Of a DNA stretch of 64,000 nt, positions 1 to 7,633 are shown piece by piece. A model generated the notes under the pieces. That model was not told the origin of the DNA and ran no database searches. It saw only the letters and a list, made by a program, of their open reading frames with translations. Source of the stretch: Acidobacterium sp. (GTDB lineage: Bacteria; Acidobacteriota; Vicinamibacteria; Vicinamibacterales; UBA2999); assembly GCA_002737365.1 (NCBI GenBank), contig NSIL01000002.1, positions 152,596 to 216,595 of the forward strand, read 5' to 3'. The position numbers were made by a program, and so were the translations under genes. Position 1 is the first letter of the stretch. Every line of letters begins with the position of its first letter.

Positions 1-57
1 GAGTATTTCGACGTGGCGATCGCGTGGGAGCTGCGGCGGGTCACGAGCGCCAAGTAG
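1..57 (+). CDS. C-terminal end of an upstream gene (partial)
   Basis: The frame open at base 1 ends at TAG 55-57 and gives the last 18 residues of a protein. It is on the same strand as the ABC and pilus genes that follow and stops 12 bases before the next ATG, so it is probably the preceding gene of the same operon. In the Myxococcus pil cluster the gene before the PilH ATPase is pilG, but 18 residues are too few to test this. No function assigned. Confidence 0.5.
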   Translation, partial: EYFDVAIAWELRRVTSAK

Positions 58-69
58 AGCCAAGTCAAG

Positions 70-1029
70 ATGTCTGCTGCGATTGAGACGGAGGGGCTCA
101 CCAAAGACTTCTCCGTTGGGTTCTGGCGTCCTCGTCCCTATCGCGCCCTCGATCACCTGACGCTGACGGTCGAGGCCGGTGAAGTCTTCGGCTTTCTCGG
201 ACCGAATGGCGCCGGCAAGAGCACCATGCTCAAGCTGCTGATGCAGTTGCTGTATCCCACGTCTGGCGAGGCCCGCATCCTGGGCCGGCCGGCGGGGGAT
301 GCGGCCGTGCGGCAGCGGCTCGGCTTTCTCGCCGAGAATCCCTGCTACTACGATTACCTGACTGCCGAAGAAATGCTGGCGTACTTCGCGCGGCTGTTCG
401 GTTATCGCGGTGCCGAGGTGGGCACCCGCGTTGCGCGTGTCCTGGACGAGGTCGGCATTGGCAAGGAACGTCGGCTGCGCCTGCGGCAATTCTCCAAGGG
501 CATGATCCAACGCGTCGGCATGGCACAGGCGCTGCTCAACGATCCCGAAGTGCTGTTCCTGGATGAGCCGATGTCGGGTCTGGATCCGTTGGGCCGGCGT
601 CACGTCCGCGATGTCATCCTCGCGCTGCGCGCCAAGGGCTGCACGGTCTTCTTCAGCTCCCACATCCTCTCCGACGCCGAAACCTTGTGCAGCCGCGTCG
701 GCGTGCTGGTTCAGGGAAAGCTGGTCGCGTCGGGGCCACTCTCAGAGATCCTGGCGTTCGAGTTGAAGGGCTGGGAACTGGTGGTGGGATGTGGTCCGCA
801 GCTCCACGCGGAGCTGGCTACGTTGGCGCGGACGGTCACGCCGTTGAGCGACGGCCACGTGCTGCTGCACCTGGCGCCGGATGCCGAGCCCGATCGCGTA
901 GTGGGGGAGTTGACGCGTCGCGGCGCACACATCGTGTCGTTGAATCCGGTTCGCGAAACCCTCGAAGACTACTTCGTCCAGGTGGTGGGCGCGACGGCCG
1001 ACCGCGATGCCAGCGGAGTGGGCGCGTGA
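70..1029 (+). CDS. ABC transporter ATP-binding protein (PilH-like by context)
   Basis: Cytoplasmic ATPase of an ABC-2 type exporter, expected to power the permease encoded next. Walker A is G44-T52 (GPNGAGKST), the signature is FSKGM at 141-145 in place of LSGGQ, Walker B plus catalytic Glu is V161-P167 (VLFLDEP) and the switch His is H198. The last ~90 residues look like the accessory C-terminal domain common in this group. Its stop overlaps the permease start (GTGA). The neighbours (prepilin peptidase, NtrB/NtrC pair, minor prepilins) recall the Myxococcus xanthus pil cluster, in which PilH-PilI form an ABC exporter needed for pilus assembly. Equating this gene with PilH is inference from gene order. 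Confidence 0.92.
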   Translation: MSAAIETEGLTKDFSVGFWRPRPYRALDHLTLTVEAGEVFGFLGPNGAGKSTMLKLLMQLLYPTSGEARILGRPAGDAAVRQRLGFLAENPCYYDYLTAEEMLAYFARLFGYRGAEVGTRVARVLDEVGIGKERRLRLRQFSKGMIQRVGMAQALLNDPEVLFLDEPMSGLDPLGRRHVRDVILALRAKGCTVFFSSHILSDAETLCSRVGVLVQGKLVASGPLSEILAFELKGWELVVGCGPQLHAELATLARTVTPLSDGHVLLHLAPDAEPDRVVGELTRRGAHIVSLNPVRETLEDYFVQVVGATADRDASGVGA

Positions 1030-1832
1030 GGACGATCTGGATCGTCGCCGGTGCCTCGTTCAAGGAGTCGGTTCGCGATCGCGTGCCGTACACCATGGTG
1101 GTGTTCGCGGTCCTGATGATCGCGGCCTCGTACTTGCTCAGTGAGCTGACGGCCGGTCAGGACCTCAAGATCGTCAAGGACCTTGGCCTGGCGGCGATGT
1201 CGACCTTCGGCCTGGTGATCGCCGTGTTCATCGGTATTGGCCTGGTCTCGAAGGAAGTTGAGCGCAAGAGCGTCTTCGGCCTGCTGACCAAGCCGGTGAG
1301 CCGTACGCAGTTCATCCTCGGCAAGTATTTGGGGTTGGTGACGACGCTGGCCGTCAACCTGACGGTCATGACGCTCGCCTATTACGCCGTGCTGTTCTAC
1401 ATGGATGTGATCGCCACCGCCGGCATGAGAGCCAGCTGGGCGGCGCCGGCCCTCGATCCCCGTCAGCTCGTCGCCATCGTCCTGATCATGGGGCAGTTGG
1501 CGATGGTTACTGCCGTGGCGCTGCTGTTCTCCACGTTCTCGAGTCCGCTGTTGTCGGCGCTGCTCACCTCCGGGCTGTGGGTCGCCGGTCACTTCAACGG
1601 TGATCTGCGTCAGTTCGAGCAGGTGGTGGATCAGCCCGCTGTCGCCTGGATCGCGCGAGCGTTGTATTACCTCCTGCCCAATCTGGCTCCGTTCAACGTC
1701 AGGGCCGAAGTGGTCTACGGCCTGCCGGTGTCGGCGTCGCATGTGGGCTTCACGCTGCTGTACGCGCTGAGCTACAGCTCTGCGCTACTCGTGGCCGCCG
1801 TGGCGATTTTCCGCCGCCGCGATTTCAAGTAG
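1026..1832 (+). CDS. ABC-2 type transporter permease (PilI-like by context)
   Basis: Inner-membrane subunit of the exporter, partner of the preceding ATPase. About six hydrophobic helices are visible, near residues 21-38, 57-74, 100-127, 147-168, 172-189 and 240-264. The cytoplasmic loop after the second helix (SKEVERKSVFGLLTKPVSR) is typical of ABC-2 permeases. GTG at 1026 is chosen because it overlaps the ATPase stop by GTGA; the frame stays open upstream to 687, but that would lie inside the ATPase gene. 268 residues is normal for the family. The transported substrate is unknown; a role in pilus assembly is inferred from neighbours. Confidence 0.88.
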   Translation: MRTIWIVAGASFKESVRDRVPYTMVVFAVLMIAASYLLSELTAGQDLKIVKDLGLAAMSTFGLVIAVFIGIGLVSKEVERKSVFGLLTKPVSRTQFILGKYLGLVTTLAVNLTVMTLAYYAVLFYMDVIATAGMRASWAAPALDPRQLVAIVLIMGQLAMVTAVALLFSTFSSPLLSALLTSGLWVAGHFNGDLRQFEQVVDQPAVAWIARALYYLLPNLAPFNVRAEVVYGLPVSASHVGFTLLYALSYSSALLVAAVAIFRRRDFK

Positions 1833-1841
1833 GCCGCCGCG

Positions 1842-2774
1842 ATGTCTGTGGTCCTGTCCAGCGCACCGTCACAGCGGCCTGCACGCCGGTGGCTGGCCGC
1901 CGCCGTCGCGGGCTTGCTGGTGTTGTCGATTGGTGTGCAAGTCGTCCGCGATCGCGGCTGGCAGCCGTACGTGCCGGCGACGCCCGTGTTGTGGCTTCAG
2001 TCCGGACAGTTCTTGAAGCGCGCCTCGCTGGGCTTCGAGAACGTCGTGGCGGATGTCTATTGGATTCGGGCTGTCGTTTACTACGGCAGCATGCGGCGAG
2101 CCGTCGAAGGCCGTCGCGACTTCTCGCTGCTCGATCCGCTGCTCACCTTCGTGACGACGCTCGATCCGAAGTTCAGGGTGGCGTACCGGTTTGGTGCCAT
2201 CTTTCTGACCGAAGCCTACCCGGATGGCCCGGGCCGGCCTGACCTGGCGATTGCGTTGCTGCAGCGGGGCATTGCCGCGAATCCCACCGCCTGGGAGTAT
2301 TTTCACGACATTGGCTTTGTCTATTACTGGTGGCTGCAGGACTATCAGGCCGCGGCCAGCTGGTTTGCGAAAGGCGCGCAGTTGCCTGACGCGCCGGAGT
2401 GGCTGCAACCGCTGGCCGCGACGACCCTGGCGCAGGGTGGTGACCGGCAGTCGTCGCTCCAACTGTGGCGGCAGTTAGGCGATTCCGACATCGAGTGGCT
2501 GAGGAGCACCGCCAAGCATCGGCTGACGCAGATCGACGCCATGGATCTGGTGGATGAAGTAAACCGCGCTGTCCGGCGCTTCACCACTCGCGAGGGCCGT
2601 CCCCCGCATGACTTTACCGAGGTCATCGCCCGCGAGCGCTTGCGCGGCTGGCCGCTCGACTCGACCGGCGTCCCGTTCGAGTACGACGCGGCCGCCAACC
2701 GCCTCGATGTCGGGCCGAAGTCCACGCTGTGGCCATTGCCATGGCCGCGCGAGGCGGGGAGAACGACGCCATGA
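1842..2774 (+). CDS. Membrane-anchored tetratricopeptide-like protein
   Basis: A single hydrophobic segment at about residues 17-35 anchors a 270-residue domain that should face the periplasm. The centre (about 95-200) reads as helical TPR-like pairs, with phrases such as LAIALLQRGIAANPTAWEY and AASWFAKGAQLPDAPEWL. It begins 9 bases after the permease and its stop overlaps the prepilin peptidase start by ATGA, so it is in the same operon. TPR proteins are common scaffolds in pilus and secretion systems; a role here is inferred. I recognise no enzyme motif. Confidence 0.75.
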   Translation: MSVVLSSAPSQRPARRWLAAAVAGLLVLSIGVQVVRDRGWQPYVPATPVLWLQSGQFLKRASLGFENVVADVYWIRAVVYYGSMRRAVEGRRDFSLLDPLLTFVTTLDPKFRVAYRFGAIFLTEAYPDGPGRPDLAIALLQRGIAANPTAWEYFHDIGFVYYWWLQDYQAAASWFAKGAQLPDAPEWLQPLAATTLAQGGDRQSSLQLWRQLGDSDIEWLRSTAKHRLTQIDAMDLVDEVNRAVRRFTTREGRPPHDFTEVIARERLRGWPLDSTGVPFEYDAAANRLDVGPKSTLWPLPWPREAGRTTP

Positions 2775-3541
2775 CCGGGAATTGGTTGCTCCTGAGCTAC
2801 CTCGCGCTCATGGGGTCGTGCCTCGGCAGCTTCCTGAACGTCGTCATCTACCGGTTGCCGCGTGGGCAGTCGCTGGTCTCGCCGGGCTCGCGTTGCCCGC
2901 AGTGTAACTACGCGCTGCGTTGGTACGACAACCTACCGGTGGTCAGTTGGACGCTGCTGGGCGGCCGCTGCCGCCAATGCCATGCGTCGATCTCGGCGCA
3001 GTATCCGATGGTCGAGATCATCACGGCGCTGCTGTTCGTGCTCGTGGCTTGGCTGACGCCGGTCGGCCCGCTGCTGGTCAGCCGGTTAATCCTGGTCGCG
3101 ATTCTGGTGGCGCTGTTTGGCATCGACCTCAAGCATCAGATTCTGCCGAACTCGATCACACTACCCGGCATCATCGTCGGCTTGCTGTTCAGCCTGATTA
3201 CGCCGCCCGGTTGGCAGGACGCGCTGGTGGGGGCGGTGCTCGGCGCCGCCATCTTGTATGGCATTGCCGCCGCGTACTACGCCGTGCGCCGCGAAGAAGG
3301 CCTGGGCATGGGCGACGTCAAGATGCTGGCCATGGTGGGCGCCTTTCTCGGCTGGAAGGCGGTCCTGGTCACGCTGGTGTTGTCGTCGTTTTCAGGCGCC
3401 GCGATCGGCCTGGCGCTGATTGCCGCGCAACGCGGCGGGATGAAACTGGCGCTCCCATTTGGAACGTTCCTCGCCCTCGGCGCGCTCGCCGCCATGTTGG
3501 TGGGCGAGCCACTGATCGCCTGGTACGCAGGATTCTTATAA
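2771..3541 (+). CDS. pilD: Prepilin leader peptidase / N-methyltransferase (A24 family)
   Basis: Inner-membrane aspartic protease that cleaves the leader of type IV prepilins after Gly and methylates the new N-terminal Phe. The cytoplasmic zinc loop has two Cys pairs, C42/C45 and C67/C70, as in classical PilD. The two catalytic aspartates are D119 (FGIDLKHQILP) and D182 (GMGDVKM). 256 residues with about seven or eight membrane segments fits the family. The ATG at 2771 overlaps the previous stop (ATGA); an in-frame start at 2729 would run into the TPR gene. Three substrates, the minor prepilins at 4935-6978, are encoded nearby. Confidence 0.95.
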   Translation: MTGNWLLLSYLALMGSCLGSFLNVVIYRLPRGQSLVSPGSRCPQCNYALRWYDNLPVVSWTLLGGRCRQCHASISAQYPMVEIITALLFVLVAWLTPVGPLLVSRLILVAILVALFGIDLKHQILPNSITLPGIIVGLLFSLITPPGWQDALVGAVLGAAILYGIAAAYYAVRREEGLGMGDVKMLAMVGAFLGWKAVLVTLVLSSFSGAAIGLALIAAQRGGMKLALPFGTFLALGALAAMLVGEPLIAWYAGFL

Positions 3542-3542
3542 C

Positions 3543-4790
3543 GTGCAGGATCTGACCCTCGCCGGACCCGCCTTGCTGGGACTCGCGCTGATCATCGCCA
3601 TGCTGCTGATCGTGGCGGTTGTGATGCTTGTGCGCGCGGCGAGTGGGCGGACGCGCGCGCGCAAGGCTGATGGTGGTGACACCACCATGTTGTCGATGGC
3701 GCTGCAAGAGGCGGTCAACAAGCTCAAGGCACAGGAACGCCAGATGGCCGCTCGTGCCGAAGCGTCGGAGCGGCTCGCCGGGCAGATCGTCGAAGGCCTG
3801 ACGTCGGGCATGGTGGTAGTCGATCGCGATGGCGCGGTGCAGACCCTGAATCCGGCGGCCAGGCGCATCCTGGGTCTTGACGCCGACGCGGGCACCGGGC
3901 CGATGACGGACGGCTTTCGCCAGGTGCCGGCGCTGGCCGAGGTGATCGGCGAAGCGCTGCGGACCACCGCACCAATCGTACGCCGCACGGTCACGCTCGA
4001 CCGGGGACCGCGGCCGGCGCACCTGGGCGTGACGGTCTCGCACCTCACCGGCGCTGACGGCGAGATGCAGGCCGTCGTCTGCCTCTTCACCGACCTCACC
4101 GCCGTGGTCGAACTCGAGGAACGCTTGCGCTTGAAGGAAGCGCTTGCTCGCCTCGGCGAACTGACCGCCGGCCTGGCGCACGAATTTCGCAATGGGCTCG
4201 CAACTATTCACGGTTACGGCCGCCTGCTCGATCTGGACGCTTTGCCCGAACCCGCCCGCACGTACGTCGAAGGCATTCGCGCCGAGACCACCGCGCTTGG
4301 CGAAGTGGTTACCAACTTCCTCCGTTTCGCCAGGCCCGAACAGTTCGCCATGGCGCCCGTCGAGCTGCGCGCCATCGTGACGCGCGCGATCGACGACCTG
4401 CCCGGTGCAGCCGATGTCACCGTCTGCGAGGGTCAGTTTGCCACCGTCAATGGAGATGACGTGCTGTTGCGGCAGGCCTTCAGCAACCTGGTGCGCAACA
4501 GCCTCGAAGCGTGTGCAGGCGGCGCCACCACGCCGGCCATTGTCGTCCGCGGCGCCATCGAAGGAAACGATGTCTTCGTGACGGTAGATGACAACGGTCC
4601 GGGATTAATACCAGCGGCGGTCGATCGTTTGTTCCAACCGTTCGCGACGACCAAGGCGGCTGGCACCGGGCTGGGGTTGGCGATCGTGCAGAAGGTGATC
4701 GTGTCGCACAACGGCGTGGTCGTTGCCGGCGCGAATCCCGCGGGCGGCGCGCGCTTCCAGGTGCGCCTGCCGATTTACAGCGGGTCGTAA
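3543..4790 (+). CDS. PAS-containing sensor histidine kinase, NtrB/PilS-like
   Basis: Two-component sensor with one N-terminal membrane helix (about 9-31), a short coiled linker, a PAS domain (about 75-190), a HisKA dimerisation domain with phospho-acceptor H213 (GLAHEFRNGLAT) and an HATPase domain. N319 of the N box (NLVRNSLEA), the G1 box DDNGPG and G2 box GTGLGLAI are intact, so it should be active. GTG at 3543 starts one base after the prepilin peptidase stop. The HEFRN box and PAS layout are of the NtrB type, which pairs with sigma-54 activators; the activator at 7630 is the obvious partner. Myxococcus PilS has more membrane segments, so PilS-like is a functional guess. Confidence 0.9.
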   Translation: MQDLTLAGPALLGLALIIAMLLIVAVVMLVRAASGRTRARKADGGDTTMLSMALQEAVNKLKAQERQMAARAEASERLAGQIVEGLTSGMVVVDRDGAVQTLNPAARRILGLDADAGTGPMTDGFRQVPALAEVIGEALRTTAPIVRRTVTLDRGPRPAHLGVTVSHLTGADGEMQAVVCLFTDLTAVVELEERLRLKEALARLGELTAGLAHEFRNGLATIHGYGRLLDLDALPEPARTYVEGIRAETTALGEVVTNFLRFARPEQFAMAPVELRAIVTRAIDDLPGAADVTVCEGQFATVNGDDVLLRQAFSNLVRNSLEACAGGATTPAIVVRGAIEGNDVFVTVDDNGPGLIPAAVDRLFQPFATTKAAGTGLGLAIVQKVIVSHNGVVVAGANPAGGARFQVRLPIYSGS

Positions 4791-4816
4791 AATTTGCCTC
4801 GCCGCCCCGCCATGGT

Positions 4817-4835
4817 GTGATCAGAAACTGATCAC
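4817..4835. other. 8-bp inverted repeat with 3-base loop
   Basis: Arms GTGATCAG and CTGATCAC are perfect complements separated by AAA, 27 bases after the kinase stop and about 90 bases before the proposed sigma-54 promoter. It has no T-tract, so it is a poor terminator. Its position fits an upstream activator binding site for an NtrC-type regulator, but that is inference. The 144-base gap 4791-4934 otherwise shows no gene. Confidence 0.4.
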
Positions 4836-4906
4836 GGCAGACTTCGTGCCACGCTGGTCGCCAAAGAATCCGGCCAGCAATCGTCGATTGTCCACAATTC
4901 AGCCCC

Positions 4907-4922
4907 GGGCAGGGCGATTGCA
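4907..4922 (+). promoter_or_regulatory. Probable sigma-54 (-24/-12) promoter for the prepilin genes
   Basis: The 16 bases carry GGGCAGG, four bases, then TTGCA, close to the sigma-54 consensus TGGCACG-N4-TTGCA, with the essential GG (4908-4909) and GC (4920-4921) exactly ten bases apart. The predicted start of transcription is about 4933, two bases before the ATG of the first prepilin gene, so the mRNA would be nearly leaderless. A sigma-54 activator is encoded at 7630 in the same cluster, which makes the site plausible. Confidence 0.55.
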
Positions 4923-4934
4923 CCATCCCGGTGC

Positions 4935-5435
4935 ATGCGACGCATTCCTGATTCCTCACACGATGGCTTCACGTTGGTCGAGACCGTGGTCGCGACCGGC
5001 ATTCTGGTGACCGCTCTCGCTGGCCTTGCGCAACTGCTCGCGCTCAGCGTGCGCTCGACGCGCGAGGCCGGCTCGCAAAGCGCGGCGTTGATCGCCGCGC
5101 AAGATAAGGTCGAGGCTCTGCGAGCCCTGGCCTTCACCTACGACGCGGCTGGGTCGGCGATCACTGCCCCTGAGCTCGCGGTCCGGAACAGCTTGAGCCT
5201 CGAGGACGACACATTTGGGGCCGTGGACTACGTGGCTGCCAACGGCGCGGTCGTCGACGAGGAGGACGAAGGCCAGGGCGCGGTGTTCACCCGCCGCTGG
5301 CGGATTACGTCACTCGACGCCTTCGTTCCAGAGGCCATCGTCATCGAGGTCTGCATGTTTCACTCGCCCGCCGAGGGCCTGCCGCTCGCGGCCTCGGAAG
5401 CGTGCCTGGCGACGGTGCGCGCGAGGCAGCCATGA
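4935..5435 (+). CDS. Type IV prepilin-like protein, PilV/GspI-type minor pilin
   Basis: Exported minor pilin/pseudopilin. It has a short leader, a Gly-Phe processing site (DG then FTLVET with the +5 Glu) at about residues 11-12 and a hydrophobic helix (about 17-37) as in type IV pilins. The remaining ~125 residues would form the globular domain. The order of three prepilins with leaders followed by PilX-like genes matches minor-pilin operons. Its stop overlaps the next start by ATGA. The ATG is only two bases from the predicted sigma-54 transcription start; no other in-frame start codon exists before the processing site. Confidence 0.85.
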   Translation: MRRIPDSSHDGFTLVETVVATGILVTALAGLAQLLALSVRSTREAGSQSAALIAAQDKVEALRALAFTYDAAGSAITAPELAVRNSLSLEDDTFGAVDYVAANGAVVDEEDEGQGAVFTRRWRITSLDAFVPEAIVIEVCMFHSPAEGLPLAASEACLATVRARQP

Positions 5436-6283
5436 CAAGGGGCATGGTTCTGGTCCGGCTAAAGCCGGACGCCACATTGGCCAGCGGGTTCTCACTGGTC
5501 GAACTGCTGGTGGCGCTGACGGTGTGCGCGTTGCTGTCGGGTGCCATCGCCGCGGTCACCCCACAGGCCCGTGCGGCGTTCGAGGCGACGCCGGAAGTGT
5601 TGGACCTGCAGCAGCGCGAACGGACCGTCGCCGATGTCCTCACGCGCGAGCTGCGGTCCTCGGCCTTGCTCGTTGCGGTGCGGGACGATGGAACGGTTGG
5701 GGAGAAGGGAGCGGCGGTGACGCTGCTCGATTGGGATGACGAAGACGACCGGTACCACGCGATCGAGGTGATCAACATCGCCGGCCCGGGTCGTGGCGTG
5801 CTCGACCTCGCCCAGTCAGGTCCGTCTGGCTCGCTGCTCCTGAAGTCGGGTGCGACCTGTCCATCCACCGGAGATGTCTGCGGCTTCGCCAAGGGAACGG
5901 CGGTGGCCATGGTGGACGTGGACGGCCGTGCTGAGGTGTTCACCGTCGGCGCACTCAACAGGACGACTCGCGCGCTGTCACCTTCGCACCGATTGAGCGG
6001 CGCGTATCCGGCCGGGTCAGCGGTGTTTGAAGTGGCGGCCAATACGTACTATCTGGAGGAGCAGGCCGACGCCTCGTTCACCCTGGTTCGAGAAACCGCC
6101 GCCGGTGCCGTGCAGCCCATGGTCGACTTCGTGGCGGCGCTCAGCTTCGGCGAGTGGCGATCGTCGGGACAGCTGGTTGGTGTCGACATCAGGGTACGCC
6201 TGGACGCGCGATCCGCGGTGCCGTCGCGCCGTGTGCCTGATCGCGTGCGCCAAATGTTGGTCACCTTGAGGAACCCGTCATGA
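5432..6283 (+). CDS. Type IV prepilin-like protein, PilW-type minor pilin
   Basis: Minor pilin with the processing site SG then FSLVELLVAL near residues 18-20 and +5 Glu, followed by the hydrophobic helix. At 283 residues it is in the PilW size range. The leader peptide is unusual: residues 8-15 (VRLKPDAT) are encoded by a perfect palindrome (5453-5470) related to an intergenic hairpin at 51747-51786. Start and stop both overlap neighbours (ATGA each), showing tight coupling with the other prepilins. Confidence 0.83.
   Translation: MTRGMVLVRLKPDATLASGFSLVELLVALTVCALLSGAIAAVTPQARAAFEATPEVLDLQQRERTVADVLTRELRSSALLVAVRDDGTVGEKGAAVTLLDWDDEDDRYHAIEVINIAGPGRGVLDLAQSGPSGSLLLKSGATCPSTGDVCGFAKGTAVAMVDVDGRAEVFTVGALNRTTRALSPSHRLSGAYPAGSAVFEVAANTYYLEEQADASFTLVRETAAGAVQPMVDFVAALSFGEWRSSGQLVGVDIRVRLDARSAVPSRRVPDRVRQMLVTLRNPS
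5453..5477 (+). repeat. CDS-embedded palindromic element in a prepilin leader
   Basis: GTCCGGCT, loop AA, AGCCGGAC forms a perfect 8-bp hairpin; the right arm continues to GCCGGACGCCACAT (5464-5477), which is identical to 14 bases of the right arm of the intergenic hairpin at 51747-51786. It encodes VRLKPDAT within the cleaved leader of the PilW-like protein, so the extra residues would be removed from the mature pilin. Confidence 0.75.
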
Positions 6284-6978
6284 ATCACCCACGTGGCATC
6301 GCGCTCATCCTCGCCTTGCTGGTCACCAGTTTTCTGTCCGCGATTGGCCTAGGCCTGGCCGTCGTGGTGTTCATGGACCGGCTCGCCACCGGCAACACCA
6401 GGGGCTCGGTGGGCCTGCTGCACGCGGCTGATGCCGGTCTTGAACTGGCCGCACACGATCTTGCCCGCGCCAATTGGGATGACGTGCTGGCGGGACTCTT
6501 TCAGGCCAGTTTCGCGGATGGCGCTCCCACTGGCGTGCGCGCCGTACCTGGCGGCGGCGCCGTGAACCTCACCGCCGAGACGAACGCGCTCAACTGCGGC
6601 AAGTCGACCACGTGCACCGTCGCCCAGATGAACGCCAACACTGACGAGCGCCCGTGGGGCGTCAACAATCCGCAGTGGCGGCTGTACGCCTACGGACCGT
6701 TGGCTAATCTTCCCGAACTGGCGCGGCCCACCCCGTGCTACCTGGCCGTCTGGATAGCCGACGACACCCGTGAGCAAGACGCCGATCCGCTTGCTGATGG
6801 CGATGAAGAAGGACGTGGCGTCCTGCGGGCGCGCGCCGTGGCGTTTGGCCCCCTCGGAGCCCGCCATGCCGTTGAGGCGGACCTGGCTCGCGTCTGCGAG
6901 GAAGTTGCGGGGGAGGAATGGTGCCGGCCCGGTATTCGTGTGCAATCGTGGCAGGAAGTGCGACAGTTGGTTCCTTGA
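6280..6978 (+). CDS. PilX-like pilus assembly protein
   Basis: N-terminal segment GIALILALLVTSFLSAIGLGLAVVVF is a long hydrophobic helix without a clear Gly-Phe processing site, as in PilX/GspK-like minor pilins, followed by DAGLELAAHDLAR, a phrase typical of PilX N-terminal domains. The rest is a 190-residue soluble domain. It overlaps the preceding prepilin by ATGA. PilX-type proteins sit with PilV and PilW in the tip complex of type IV pili; this role is by family and context. Confidence 0.75.
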   Translation: MNHPRGIALILALLVTSFLSAIGLGLAVVVFMDRLATGNTRGSVGLLHAADAGLELAAHDLARANWDDVLAGLFQASFADGAPTGVRAVPGGGAVNLTAETNALNCGKSTTCTVAQMNANTDERPWGVNNPQWRLYAYGPLANLPELARPTPCYLAVWIADDTREQDADPLADGDEEGRGVLRARAVAFGPLGARHAVEADLARVCEEVAGEEWCRPGIRVQSWQEVRQLVP

Positions 6979-7045
6979 CCCGCTGCGGCACGGGGGCGTA
7001 CGATCGCGGCAGGGGGAAGTCGGCGGTCCAGCCGATAACACGAGC

Positions 7046-7633
7046 ATGACACTCGCAATGGCCATCCTGGCCCTCAGCGTCCTGATCGCGCCGGTCGTGG
7101 CGGCAGCCCAGGGCGCGCCGGCTCAGGCCCCGGCGTCGCCGACCCTGGTGGACGTGGCCAAGGCGGAGGAGGCGCGCCGCAAGGGCGTCCGCAAGCCCGC
7201 CAAGGTCTACACCAACGAGAACCTGAAGGCCGACAACGGGACTGTCCGACCGGCGACGCCGGCGCCGGACACCACCGTGCCGGCCGTCAATCTGCCGTGC
7301 GGCAGCGCCCCTGCGACCCCGCCGGACACCGCGCCCGACACCCGCGGCCAGGCGTACTGGAGCGGCCGGATGAAAGCCGCTCAGGACGCGGTGGGCCGCT
7401 TGCAGATGTTCGCTGAGGCCCTTCAGAGCCGCATCAACGCGCTGACCACCGACGTCGTCAACCGCGACGACCCGGCCCAACGGGCCGTGATTGAAACCAA
7501 CCGCAAGGCCGCCCTGGCTGAACTCGACCGGGTGAAGCTCGATCTCGATAACCAGCAGAAGGCTATCGCCGCAATTGAAGAAGAAGCCCGGCGCGCCAAC
7601 GTGCCCTCGGGCTGGCTGCGACCGGGCGCGTGA
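7046..7633 (+). CDS. Small exported protein with KVYTNENL motif, coiled-coil C-terminus
   Basis: A signal peptide of about 23 residues precedes an alanine/proline-rich mature part. Near residue 30 comes VDVAKAEEARRKGVRKPAKVYTN, a phrase I recognise from uncharacterised acidobacterial exported proteins, and the last ~75 residues (ALTTDVVN to EEARR) are charged and helical, likely coiled coil. ATG 7046 is chosen for the signal peptide; the frame is open further upstream, overlapping the PilX-like gene. The stop overlaps the response regulator start (GTGA). Function unknown. Confidence 0.65.
   Translation: MTLAMAILALSVLIAPVVAAAQGAPAQAPASPTLVDVAKAEEARRKGVRKPAKVYTNENLKADNGTVRPATPAPDTTVPAVNLPCGSAPATPPDTAPDTRGQAYWSGRMKAAQDAVGRLQMFAEALQSRINALTTDVVNRDDPAQRAVIETNRKAALAELDRVKLDLDNQQKAIAAIEEEARRANVPSGWLRPGA

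Noticed and set aside
687-1025. Upstream extension of the ABC permease
   Set aside because: It lies entirely inside the ATPase gene and encodes Arg/Gly-rich sequence; the GTG at 1026 fits the GTGA overlap and the family N-terminus.
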